Notes under the pieces: model-generated
The model's database searches: none
Told to the model about the DNA's origin: nothing
The model's input: only the letters and a program-made list of their open reading frames with translations
Part shown: positions 1-10,045 of the stretch, one piece after another
Layout of the letters: the number at the start of each line of letters is the position of its first letter
How positions within the stretch are numbered: the first letter of the stretch is position 1
Assembly: GCA_023362775.1 (NCBI GenBank)
Contig: JALMGJ010000002.1
Coordinates: 56,576,914-56,640,913 of the forward strand
Reading direction: 5' to 3'
Origin: Charina bottae
Taxonomy: Eukaryota > Chordata > Lepidosauria > Squamata > Charinaidae
Length of the DNA: 64,000 nucleotides
Translations under genes and position numbers: made by a program

Positions 1-84
1 CCTTGTAATAAATCCTTTGTTCTATCCTCCCCAAGATGTGAATATCCAAAGACTTGACTTTATGACTCTGACCTCTGTAATTTA

Positions 85-566
85 GTATGCTTGTATAACC
101 CAATGTCCCTGTAAGTGTTACTGTTATCTCTGAAAGATGCAAGTGCCCCCGGACAGTGCCCATAGAACAATGGTGTGAATGTTCACAAGATTCCATCCCT
201 TGTAACTATGTTGATGACCCACGTCACCCCCTTGACCTGGTGAATCCCAGAATCCTTCAGCTCTGGGAGGGACCCTGATCCCCAAGAACTAACCAATCCC
301 AGGGAATGGTCAGAGGACACCTCACCCACATATGGGCATACCATCATCATCCTCACTTCCTGCTTGTAATCTCTGTATAAAAGTTTGTGCACTCTTGTAC
401 TCGGGATGGCTGCTCCACTCAGAGGTCACCTGCATGTGACACCTGTAGGACTGCCATCCAGCAACCTTGCTTGGCGCCAAATAAATTTGCTGTTATCCGT
501 TCCCAAAGTCTCTGTTGTGTACTTGGCTTATTCTGGAAGGCGCATGCTAAGTTTTGGTGCCTAACA
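85..566 (+). mobile_element. ERV-like solo LTR (approximate ends)
   Basis: The stretch has the order of an endogenous retrovirus LTR. There is a TATA box (tataaaag) near 377, a transcribed segment, then a polyadenylation signal (aataaa) near 480 followed by a T/G-rich segment, and it ends near ctaaca. No gag, pol or env sequence follows, so a solo LTR is the simplest reading. I could not find a TSD, so both ends are estimates, and the 5' end could lie anywhere between 1 and 175. A second, unrelated LTR-like unit lies near 23.1 kb. Confidence 0.5.
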
Positions 567-982
567 ACACCAAAGATGAAATGCCCATTCTTCCCATTGG
601 TATCATTTGGGAGCAAAATTGCTCATACTCTTTTTGCTTTTCATATCAATATTTTGTTTTCTTTGTTTTAAATAAGTGATAAATTAGTATTTCATATCAC
701 AGTTATGCTGTATAGGTACATACAGGATTCTATCTTACTACCTTTTATAGGATTCAGAAATTGTATATCCAACCTAGTTTGGACTATTAGGATTTCAGAA
801 AGACATGTTTTCACATCTTCTGCTACTAGTTGTGGGTGAATCTCACATTTTTGTTTTCTTCCTCATTCTTTTTTTTAAAGTCTCAAATTCTTTCACAATT
901 ATTTGTGAAGCAGGTTGTGAAACAGTAAATTTTTCACTTTGGGTACTCACTACCTGCTCCCTTTTAAACTAAGGTAGAGATG
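567..982. other. AT-rich stretch, nothing recognised
   Basis: This is AT-rich single-copy-looking DNA between the LTR and the first MITE. I see no coding frame, RNA gene or repeat here. Confidence 0.4.
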
Positions 983-990
983 CCTTAGAC

Positions 991-1228
991 CAGAGCTTTT
1001 CAAACTTTTCATGTTGGTGACACACTTTTTAGACATGCATCATTTCGCGACACACTCTTACAGCAGGGCATCATTCTGTGACACACCCGTACAGCAGGGT
1101 ACAAGGCAGGCACTAGGACCTGCACGGAATCCTGGCAGGGCAGGTTTGGAGGCAGCAGCAGCGGTGACACACCCAGACACTGCAGCCGACACACTAACGT
1201 GTCCCGACACACAGTTTGGAAACCTCTG
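991..1228 (+). mobile_element. hAT MITE, family 1, copy 1
   Basis: This is a 238-bp non-autonomous element. The left end reads cagagcttttcaaac and the right end is its inverted complement. It is flanked by the exact 8-bp TSD ccttagac (983-990 and 1229-1236), which is the hAT length. The interior is made of short gacacac and acagcaggg motifs. Four more copies lie at 8294, 11424, 11825 and 31656. There is no transposase, so mobility would need an enzyme encoded elsewhere. Confidence 0.9.
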
Positions 1229-1259
1229 CCTTAGACAATACTCCCCACTTACAAGAATC

Positions 1260-1868
1260 TAGTACTAGAAGTTAGTCCAGCATTACCAAGTTGGAAGGCT
1301 ACAGGAACTGATGGAATACCCATTGAAATATGGCAAGCAACAGAAAAAGAATTAGTAAAGCTCCTTACTAAGCTATGCCAGCAAATCTGGAGAACGACAC
1401 AGTGACCAGCAGATTGGAAGAGGTCAATCTTCATTCCAATACCAAAAAAAAGGAGACTTAACAGAGTGTGCAAACTATCATAAAAAGGTAAAGGTTCCCC
1501 CCCCCCCGCACATTTGTGCAGTTGTGTCCGACTCTAGGGGCCGGTGCTCATCTCCGTTTGTTAGCCGAAGAGCCAGCGTTGTCCGAAGATGCTTCCACGG
1601 TTATGTGGCCGGCATGACACACGCGGAACGCTGTTACCTACCCACCGAAGTGGTACCTATTAATCTATTTGCATTTGCATGCTTTCGAATTGCTAGGTTG
1701 GCAAGAGCTGGGGCTAGTGCGGGAGCTCACTCCATCATGCGGGGTAGGGATTTGAACCTCTGAACTTGCGATCTTCCAATCGACAAGCCTGGCGTCTTAC
1801 CTGCTGAGCCACCATGCCCCTGCAAACTATCATACAGTATCCTTAATTTTGCATGCTAGCAAAATAAT
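1260..1868 (+). pseudogene. BovB/RTE reverse transcriptase fragment, split by a SINE
   Basis: Translation gives a decayed RT segment with TGTDGIPIEIWQA, LCQQIWRTTQ, DWKRSIFIPIPKK and, after the SINE at 1483-1820, ANYHTVSLILHASK. The same blocks appear in order in the intact BovB at 54711-57740. The frame carries a stop after RTTQ and has small indels. It is a short relic of the palm/finger region with no BovB ends visible, and is older than the SINE inserted into it. Confidence 0.8.
1483..1820 (-). mobile_element. Sauria-type tRNA SINE
   Basis: On the minus strand the element starts with a tRNA-derived head (ggcatggtggctcagcagg, with a B-box like ttcaaatccc), has a middle with ccaacctagcaattcgaaag, and ends in ctagagtcggacacaactgc...cctttacctttt. 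This is the known organisation of the squamate Sauria SINE, whose 3' end resembles BovB. It is flanked by the exact 14-bp TSD tgcaaactatcata (1469-1482 and 1821-1834). It interrupts the BovB relic. A second copy lies at 25915. Confidence 0.92.
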
Positions 1869-1977
1869 GCCTGTTGGTGTTGTATAGTTCTTGAGCATGT
1901 GCAGAGTTTAGAAGTGATTTAGGCCAGTGATGATGCCAGGCATTTAGGAAAGTTCAAAGTTGTTGCTTTTATTCGAA

Positions 1978-2757
1978 ACAGAATATTTATTTATTTATTT
2001 ATTCGATTTCTCACCACCCAACTCCCTCAAGGGACTCTGGGCGGTTTACAAATCATCAAAATTACGAATATTAAAGATTAAGACATTAAAATAACCATTT
2101 AAAATACCATACATATAAAAATTAAGAAGGCGATGTGTTCTTTCAGCCTTGGAAGGGCTATTCTAGGACTGTCTTACTATACTAGCCATCCCCAGGAGTT
2201 TCTGCCCTCCTTACCGCCCCAGGCCTGTTGACAAAGCCAAGTTTTAAGTTGTTTCCTGAAGCCCAGGAGCGAGGTGGACTGTCTTAACTCTGGGGGAAGA
2301 ATATTCCACAGGGCAGGCACTGCTGCAGAGAAGGCACGCTTCTGTGACCCCATGAGATGGAATTCTTTAACTGATGGGGTATGTAACATGCCCTCCCTGC
2401 ATGACCGGGTGGGACGGGCCAATGTAATGGGGATAAGACGGTCCCTTAGGTAACCTGGTCCCATGCCATGAAGGGCTTTAAAGGTCATAACCAACACCTT
2501 GAATTGCACCCGGAAGCAAACTGGAACCCAGTGCAGCTCGCGTAGTAATGGTGTCACATGAGTCCGATATGGGACTTCTAAGATGGTTCGTGCAGCCGCA
2601 TTCTGGATCAGTTGGAGCTTCCGGATACTCTTCAAGGGTAGCCCCATGTAGAGCGCATTACAGTAGTCTATATGTGAGATAACCAGGGCATGAGTGACTG
2701 TTCGAAGGGCCTCCCACTCCAGGAAAAGTTGCAACTGGCGCACAACACGAAGTTGTA
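1978..2757 (-). mobile_element. L2 LINE 3' end, 5' truncated
   Basis: On the minus strand, 2743-2177 encodes the C-terminal part of an L2-clade RT (HALVISHIDYCNALYMGLPL, QNAAARTI, LHWVPVCFRVQFKVLVMTFK, GPGYLRDRL). It ends with a 3' UTR and a (TAAA)n tail at 1984-2005. The frame is open for 188 codons here, but all of the N-terminal region and the RT catalytic core are missing. Two better copies are at 49723-51790 and 60211-61320. The ends are set by homology to those copies; no TSD was found. Confidence 0.88.
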
Positions 2758-2966
2758 TATAAACAGCTTTCTTCTTCCAGAGCCCTGGAAGAAGTCATTC
2801 TCATAGATTTACAAAATAGCATGCACACACACAGTGCTAACCAGAAAGCAAAACACAAGCATGTCTGAGAGAAGGCTAGAGAATACTACCAATAGAGATT
2901 TGAGCTTACAGAGGCTGGCTGGCTTGGAAGGCTGACCAAGGCAGGCTAGATAATGCTGAAAAAAGC

Positions 2967-4535
2967 AGTTGTTGTTGTTTATTCGTTCAGTCGTTTCCGA
3001 CTCTTCGTGACTTCATGGACCAGTCCACGCCAGAGCTTTCTGTCAGCCGTCACCATCCCCAGCTCCCCAATGGTTGAGTCCGTCACCTCCAGAATACCAT
3101 CCATCCATCTTGCCCTTGGTCGGCCCCTCTTCCTTTTGCCTTCCACTTTCCCTAGCATCAGCTTCTTCTCCAGGGTATCCTATCTTCTCATTATGTGGCC
3201 AAAGTACTTCAGTTTTGCCTTTAATATCATTCCCTCAAGTGAGCAGTCTGGCTTTATTTCTTGTATAGTTCTTCTGTTGCCACCTCTTCTTAATCTCTTC
3301 TGCTTCTGTTAGGTCCCTGCCTTTTTTGTCCTTTATCATGCCCATCTTTGCACAAAACGTTCCCTTGATATCTCCGATTTTCTTGAAGAGATCTCTAGTC
3401 TTCCCCATTCTATTGTTTTCCTCGATTTCTTTGCATTGTTCGTTTAAGAAGCCCTTCTTATCTCTCCTTGCTATTCTCTGGAAATCTGCATTCAGTTGGT
3501 TATATCTTTCCCTTTCTCCTTTGCTTTCCTTCTTTCCTCAGCTATTTGTAAAGCCTCATCAGACAGCCACTTTGCTTTCTTGCATTTCTTTTTCTTTTGG
3601 ATGGTTTTAGTTGTTGCCTCCTGTACAATGTTACGAACCCCCATCCATAGTTCTTCAGGCACTCTTTCTACCAGATGTAATCCTTTAAATCTATTAAATC
3701 TATTCCTCACCTCTATTGTATATTCATAAGGGATATGATTTAGGTCATACCTGATTGGTCTAGTGGTTTTCTCTACGTTCTTCAATTTAAACCTAAATTT
3801 TGCAATAAGAAGCTCATGATCTGAGCCACAATCAGCTCCAGGTCTTGTTTTTGCTGATTGTATAGAGCTTCTCCATCTTTGGCTGCAAAGTATATAATCA
3901 ATCTGATTTCTGTATTGACCATCTGGTGATGTCCATATGTAGAGAGTTGTTTCTTGTGTTGTTGGAAAAGAGTGTTTGCTATGACCAGCATGTTCTCTTG
4001 ACAAAACTCTATTAGCCTTTGCCTTGCTTCATTTTGTACTCCAAGGCCGAATTTGCCTGTTATTCTGTTTATTTCTCGACTTCCTACTTTAGCATTTCAG
4101 GCCCCTATGATGAAAAGGACATCTTTTTTTGGTGTTAGTTCTAGGTGTTGTAGATGTCTTCATAGAACCAGTCGACTTCAGCTTCTTCAGCATCAGTGGT
4201 TGGGGCATAGACTTGGATTACGGTGATGTTGAATTGTCTGCCTTGGATTCGTACTGAGATCATTCTGTCGTTTTTGAGGTTGTACCCCATTACTGCCTTT
4301 CCCGCTCATTTATTGACTATGAGGGCTACTCCATTTCTTCTAAGGGATTCTTGCCCACAGTAGTATATATAATGGTCACCTGAATTAAATTCGCCCATTC
4401 CTGTCTATTTTAGTTCGCTATTTCCCAAGATATCAATGTTCAATCTTGTCATCTCGTGTTTGACCACATCCAGCTTACCTTGATTCATAGATCTTACATT
4501 CCAGGTTCCTATGCAATATTGTTCTTTACAGCATC
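2967..4535 (-). mobile_element. BovB LINE, 5' truncated and internally deleted
   Basis: The left end, gttgttgttgtttattcgttcagtcg, is the BovB 3' terminus on the minus strand. Compared with the full BovB at 54699-57895, homology runs for about 280 bp, then jumps near 3250 over about 1.3 kb that encodes most of the RT, and resumes with the linker and APE endonuclease up to about 4535. The remaining frames have stops and frameshifts; the longest piece, 4004-3492, includes QIDYILCSQRW and SDHELLIAKF from the endonuclease. This copy is dead. No TSD is evident. Confidence 0.88.
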
Positions 4536-6578
4536 GGTAAGCTTTCCTCATATATTATATTGCTAATTCTAGTCATTTTTAGATTGTGATAACTTTTAAA
4601 ACATTATTTAGAATAAGGCCAACTTTACAGTAGTGATTTACTATATCAACAACAGAAATTGTCGGAGACTTTTCCTCATAGGTTTCTACTTCAGAGACTA
4701 TGCACAAGGAGAGACATTTTGATCTTGATTCTGTGTTAAATAATTCACAATGTTTGGCTTTGGTTCTGTTTCTTGTGACATGGAATAAATATAATGGCCT
4801 CCAAAATGGATGAATACTTACTGAAATTGAAGAATTCCATTATTATTGTTGTTGTTGCCATTTTATATGCTAAGTGCTCCTAACTAAGGTAATGTGTGTT
4901 TGTATGTTTGTGTGTGTATTCATTCACAGATCTTTTGGTTCCATGTTCTTTATCTTTGATTTCTATTAGAGAGAAAAGCTATGTCATTTGATGCACATTG
5001 GTTCACTTTAGGAAGATCCAAGATTAATTAGGAGTACCAAGCATTAAATTCTATGGATTTACTTCTAAGTAGTCATGCATAAGATTGTGTTGTAATTAGC
5101 ATATGACTATACTCTTGATCTGAATAGCGAATAGTTTCCCACTTTTCTCTTTTCTTCCCCCTTTTCTCTATAAATGATCTTAAAGTCCTTTGTTTAAAAA
5201 AGTAGTAAAAAAAGGAACAGATGGAATTGCATTAATTCCTTGGGAATCTTCATCGCCAATACCAGCAGCTGCTGAAAACATTTCCAATTCAATAATATGA
5301 GGATGGCAACACAGCTTTTGGAAGCCAGAAAAAATACAGTCTTAGTTCTCAGCAGCATGAAATAGATTTATGAAATAGATTTATATAATCTATATAATAA
5401 ATATATATATTCTTGATAGTTCTGATGCTAGTGCCACGTTTATAATAAATAACTTTAAATGTAGTAATGACAGTAGTGGATTTAACTAGATCTCTGAGTT
5501 TCTATGTTTTGAGTTTCCTGCCACACTAAACTATGAGAATAGTAGACATGTTACTTATATTTCTTACATGGTTTTCTTTGAAGAAATAGCTTAGATTGTC
5601 TTTTATCAGTACCATGTCAATCTCTATTCAAACCATTTCCTTTCTTTCATACTTTCCCTCCCTCCACAAGTATGCCAGTTTACTGTTTATTAAAATATAT
5701 ATATTTAAAAATAAAAAATTAGCATACAATAGCTAAAGATATAAATAATGTAATGCCTAATATAGTTTGAAATAATGACTTACAGAGATTCATAACATTT
5801 TATCTAAGAAAAACTGCCCTGTTGCACATAAATCATTTTGGCTGATCATGGAATAGATTATGAATTTACTGATTCCTTACCTCCAGAATGAGCTGGTGCT
5901 CCACAGAGGAGAACAACCCCTTGCCCTTCCCGCACAGATACAGTACTTCTTATTTTTGTCTGTAAGTGTTCAATACCTATGTTTTTCCAAAAAAATAAAA
6001 AAACACAGAAGTTTTAATAAGCAGACAAGTACAAAAAAGACCAATATCTGGTCTTAATCAATGTATTTCCATTAATTTTCAAATTAATTTCCATAAAAGT
6101 ATTCATTACAAGAAACCAATTCTCTATTAAACATTATTACTAGCAAAGCTGCTTCATTTGGAATACAAACCAGCTTCAATTATTCATAATGGGTGTTTTC
6201 AATACGAACATTACAACCCTGACTTGTTGTCTACCACAACTGTACCAACCCAAACATCTGACTGCTGTTATTCAGCTCATGTTGAAGAAGAAAATACATT
6301 TTCTTCTTTCTTCTTTACCTTCCTTCTACTTTCTAGCAGAAGGATTACAAAGGCACAAAAAATTGTGAGAAATTTAGTTTTCACAGAATATCTGAAAGCC
6401 TTATTAATGTCAGACAATGAGGAAAACCACATTTTCAAGTGCTTGCCAATTATTTAAAACATCAGAAAGAATGATGGGATTCATTTTTCATTGAAGGATT
6501 ATCTTCTCTTGCTGAAGCAGGAAGAATTGCAAGACATAAATCTCATCAGGAATTGACTAGAAGCCCACAGAAAGGATG
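4536..6578. other. 2-kb AT-rich interval, nothing recognised
   Basis: The interval holds A/T runs, a short TA-rich tract near 5695, and scattered short ORFs without recognisable motifs or codon structure. I see no repeat shared with the rest of the window and no RNA gene. Confidence 0.4.
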
Positions 6579-7092
6579 CCTTAAAGCAAGGGTCGGCAAA
6601 CCGCGGCTCGCGAGCCACATGCAGCTCTTTGGCCCCTTAAGTGTGGCTCTTCCACAAAATACTGCATCACTGTCCGGAACGGTCTAAATAGAACGCCGCT
6701 CTACGAATACCGTCACGCGCACAGCTAAGCCTTCGGACGGGTGCGCGTGTATCTATGGGCTCAAAAGCCAGGGTGCGTGCGTCAAAAGGTGAGCCGCTCT
6801 TCTCATTGGCTGCTTGGATGGAGACGCTTCGCACCCAAACATTGTGGGGAGTGACCAACAGCCAAGCCCGATGCAGAGATCTCGAGAGAGTTGATCTGAA
6901 GCTGGCACCGCCATGTTGAAACAGGGAGAGGCCACAGCCAGTTTATGTCGTTCTTCGGTTTTTTTTTATTTTCGAAAAGGAACGCGAACACCTCAGGGAA
7001 GCATTTGGATCGACGCATGTTTTAAATTGTTTCCCCCCCCCGAGAAATCCCGGTGGTTGCAAAGAGGCGGGTGGGGGGACGGCAACGAGAGG

Positions 7093-7163
7093 ATGGTGCA
7101 GTCCTGCCCTGCCTACCGTTGCCGGAATAGATACAACAAAGAGAAGCCCATCTCTTTCCACAA
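7093..7163 (+). CDS. THAP1-like first coding exon inside a hAT element
   Basis: The exon encodes 23 codons plus two bases, reading [10 protein letters not shown], then [13 protein letters not shown]. From what is known of the family, this is the start of a THAP domain, a C2CH zinc-binding DNA-binding module. C5 and C10 are the first two zinc ligands, and spacing and residues are closest to THAP1. The exon stops after 71 coding bases at aa|gtgagt. Human THAP1 exon 1 also ends at coding base 71, so even the intron phase is kept. The ATG has A at -3 and G at +4. Later THAP exons, with the other Cys/His ligands and the AVPTIF-type end, are absent, so no functional THAP domain can be made from this locus alone. 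The frame is also open upstream to an ATG at 6913, probably by chance. It is probably a capture of host sequence; a THAP-bearing transposase relic is less likely because of the exact exon boundary. Confidence 0.72.
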
Positions 7164-7169
7164 GTGAGT
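7164..7169 (+). promoter_or_regulatory. Consensus 5' splice donor after THAP1-like exon
   Basis: The bases gtgagt follow the exon directly and match the vertebrate donor consensus. Read through, they give a TGA stop, so the frame ends here unless the transcript is spliced. If the element retained promoter activity, this donor could join the 23-codon start to a downstream acceptor. Confidence 0.6.
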
Positions 7170-7601
7170 AGGGGCGGGGGCAAGAAAACGGGAGCGGGGG
7201 AGAGAGCGAGAGAGATGCTCTCTGGACCAGGCGGGAAAGGGAGACAGCGTTCACTTTGCCAAGAGCAGCGGGCGCAGTGGGGACTGCATTGGCGGCAACC
7301 ATGAGGCAGCAGCAGCGAGCTAAAGCCACCTTGTGCCTGATCCACCGTGCCTTGTAGGCACAGAGGACCTGGCCGAGGGGGCGGGGAAGAAGATCCCTGG
7401 TTGCAATCAGGAAAGGGGCAGATTGTGGGATGCTTTGTCTCCAAGGCGCTGTAAGGGAGCGAAGGACAGGCAGAGGAGAAGATCAGGGAAGCGGACATGT
7501 CTCCGAGCAATTAACTCAGAGATTATACAATGCTGGTGGCGGGTGGGGTGGGGTAGGGTGGGGAGCTGCAGCTACATTTTGCCACTCAAAATTGTTTTCA
7601 A

Positions 7602-7745
7602 GGCTCCCGCCCACAAACCCTGCCCCCAGTACGTGCAATTGGCTCCTGCCCGCAAACCCCGCCCCCTTCCACGTGATTGGCTCCCGCCCGCAAACCCCGC
7701 CCCCTTCCACGTGATTGGCTCCTGCCCGCAAACCCCGCCCCCTGG
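7602..7745 (+). repeat. 38-bp tandem array with GC-box, E-box and CCAAT-type motifs
   Basis: There are nearly four units of 38-39 bp, starting near 7602, 7641, 7679 and 7717. Each unit contains a GC-box-like ccccgccccc, then cacgtg (a perfect E-box in two units, tacgtg in the first) and attgg, an inverted CCAAT box. Such motifs are typical of CpG-island promoters. The array lies inside the hAT element, downstream of the THAP1-like exon. Promoter activity is inference; a simple expanded minisatellite is the alternative. Confidence 0.7.
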
Positions 7746-7815
7746 CCCTCGAGTGATGTTATAAATGTCAAAATGGCTCCTGGCATAAAAAAGTTTGCCG
7801 ACCCCTGCCTTAAAG

Positions 7816-8285
7816 GATTTTAATGAAGGACTTGCTAGAGTTGCTTATAACTGTCAATCACAATTCAATTTAAAATTGGCAAAATTTGCCCATTACTATT
7901 TAGAAACAATAATTATATTTTAAATAAATGTGGCTAGGAAAAAAAATAGGTTAGGGTTAAAGTTAGGGTTAGGTTAAAAGTATTATATAAAAATCCTTCC
8001 CTGGAGGTTTCAATAGCCTCAAACTTAGCCCCAACCTTGTTGGCTTTTCAGAACCTGGCTCTTCCCTCAGGCTATAGGATCAGGATGATAGTGGAGCCCA
8101 GTCCATGTTTTTGCCCTATGCTGATTGTAAAGTTTATTTTTTACTGGGTCTTCTTTTTAATATATTATTTTGATATGTATGTTACTTGTTAGCTGTCCAG
8201 AGTTATTTGATCTAAATAATAACAGTAACAACAGCAAAGTTTCTTAAAAAGAGATAGAGTTGCATGCCGGTAAGTTTCCACTAAT
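7816..8285. other. AT-rich interval with short telomere-like run
   Basis: At 7949-7975 there are three ttagggtt-type units with imperfect spacing. This is too short to call an interstitial telomere. The rest is AT-rich with nothing recognised. Confidence 0.4.
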
Positions 8286-8293
8286 TTCTAAGG

Positions 8294-8588
8294 CAGAGCT
8301 TTCCAAACTTTTAATGTTGGTGACACACTTTTTAGACATGCATCATTTTGCGACACACTCTTACAGCAGGGCATCATTTTGCGACACACTCTTACAGCAC
8401 AGCACAAGGCAGGCACTAGGACCTGCATGGAATCCTGGCAGGGCAGGTTCGGAGGCAGCGAGGCACAAGGCAGGCATTAGGACCTGCTCGGAATCCTGGC
8501 AGAGATTGGAGGCAGCAGCAGCTGCGACACACCCAGACACTGCAGCCAACACACTAACGTGTCCCAACACACAGTTTGGAAAGCTATG
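8294..8588 (+). mobile_element. hAT MITE, family 1, copy 2
   Basis: This is a 295-bp copy with ends cagagctttccaaac and gtttggaaagctatg and an exact 8-bp TSD ttctaagg (8286-8293 and 8589-8596). Compared with copy 1 it carries an extra gcacaaggcaggca-type unit and an extra acagcagggcatcat unit, so its length differs through internal tandem repeats. Confidence 0.92.
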
Positions 8589-8596
8589 TTCTAAGG

Positions 8597-9604
8597 GAAC
8601 AGAAGCTGGCATTATCTAAATGTGGTACAAATTTAACACAACACTTTCTATAAATCTGAATCCACATTTATATTTATGTCCAGTTGTTTACAAATTCAAA
8701 ATAAGGAAGCTGTATGGCTATTTGTGTCAGATGACTTTTACATCAAACTGGACTGGAAGCAACCAGTGTCTCTGTTCTCCGATTAGTAATATTTATTAGG
8801 AAAGAATGTCAAAGTAACAATACAAGAATATTCAAGTTAATTTTTACTTTCAAATGACTGTATGTGTGTGTGCATGCACTATTCAAACAACTACAATTGT
8901 GATTTTTTTTCCTCTTTCACACACACTTTCAATGCAGTGGGGAAGAGAACTGCCTGCTTGGAGGGGGTCAGTTTGTACCCGCTAACTGGCTGGGACATGG
9001 CTGGTGCCCATCTTATCACTGTGTGAAACAACTCTCTGCTCTCTGTGTGGCTTTAATTAGATTAAATATTAACTTTAATCTGGGAAACTGAAAGAGAAGC
9101 TTCTGAGGGTTTCCACTTTAGCCTTCCAGTCCAAACCAACAGAAGGCCTTTAGAAAGATGTGTTTCAACGTGTTGCTATTAGCTCTGCTTCAGGGTAGAT
9201 ATCATAGCACCTGCATATGAAATGTACTAGCTGCTACAGAATAGGTGATTTAAAGATACTGGTATATGCTCTTCTGTATTCTTTCATTCTCTTTTAATCA
9301 TTCCTATTACAGCAGGCAGATGTAATGCATTTTATGCTTCTGACATCAGATCAATAGCAAGCAACAGGGTGACCAACTTTCGCAATAGTGCATCTGCAAA
9401 ACACAGTGTTTCATTCTAAACTGACATCAAAGGACAATTTCATCACTAACAAATTAAAGACCACTATTTTCCAAAAATTCCTTTAAAAGGGGATACACAA
9501 AATTTGTTCTTATATGTTATTTTAAAAATGCAAATAACATGATGTTTTCTCCTGATCATTTCACAGTTATTTCATCACATCCTGAAGTAGTGCAAAGAAA
9601 TAAA
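8597..9604. other. 1-kb interval, nothing recognised
   Basis: The interval is AT-rich with a short (TG)n tract near 8863. I see no coding motif, tRNA-like head, TIR or LINE homology. Confidence 0.4.
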
Positions 9605-9618
9605 ACAAAGCAAATTTA

Positions 9619-10031
9619 TGGCTGTTGTGTCGCCAGCATCTGTGGCCAGCATCTTCAGAGGGCAGGAGCACAGATAGAAGCAAAATCTCTGTGCCCAGGT
9701 AGAGTGGCAATGTTCTATTTATAGAGCTAAATTATAGGAGATTAGGTGGGGTTTTTTGTTGTGTTGAAATGTTAAACGCTGATGAGCGTGATTAGCATGT
9801 TCATTGTGAGAAGTATTCCCATGACCTGGTGGTTGGACTGAGTTCGTTGACCTTTTGCAGGCTGTGTTTTTCAGGACTGGTAGCCAGGTTTTGCTAATTT
9901 TTAAAAAGATTTGAAGATGCTGGCCACAGATGCTGGCGAAACGTTAGGAACCACAACTTCCAGAACACGGCCACACAGCCCAGAAGACCCACAACAGCCA
10001 CTGAACTCCGGCCATGAAAGCCTTCGACAAT
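9619..10031 (-). mobile_element. Penelope-like element family A, short copy
   Basis: This 413-bp element is flanked by the exact 14-bp TSD acaaagcaaattta (9605-9618 and 10032-10045). Its two ends carry inverted copies of the PLE terminal repeat (tcgccagcatctgtggccag at left; its complement with cgaaacgttaggaac at right, ending at ccttcgacaa). The middle is the short 3' part also present in the copy at 36216-36934. No protein domain remains. The opposed terminal repeats are typical of PLE insertions. Confidence 0.85.
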
Positions 10032-10045
10032 ACAAAGCAAATTTA

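Larger units (their letters stand above)
6587..7807 (+). mobile_element. Non-autonomous hAT element with captured THAP1-like exon
   Basis: This 1,221-bp element starts caagggtcggcaaac and ends gtttgccgacccctg, which are near-perfect inverted repeats. The exact 8-bp TSD ccttaaag flanks it (6579-6586 and 7808-7815). The TSD length and its central TA suit the Buster group of hAT elements. Unlike its surroundings, the interior is GC- and CpG-rich. It has no transposase frame. Instead it carries a THAP1-like first exon on the plus strand (7093-7163), followed by a splice donor and, 440 bp further on, a 38-bp tandem array of promoter-like boxes. I infer that the element captured the 5' end of a host gene. 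Confidence 0.85.

Noticed and set aside
6913..7092. 60-codon N-terminal extension in frame with the THAP1-like exon
   Set aside because: It includes low-complexity codons from T and C runs, and the THAP start Met at 7093 has the better start context; probably open by chance in the 5' UTR.
7022..7510. 162-codon minus-strand frame in the GC-rich hAT element
   Set aside because: It runs antisense to the THAP1-like exon, is Pro/Ser-rich low complexity, and shows no domain.
7949..7975. Telomere-like ttagggtt units
   Set aside because: Only about three imperfect units; too short for an interstitial telomere.
9930..9970. Possible hammerhead core in PLE family A terminal repeat
   Set aside because: The gaagatgctggccacagatg stretch before cgaaacg does not form a clean stem next to a CUGANGA box, so it was not called.
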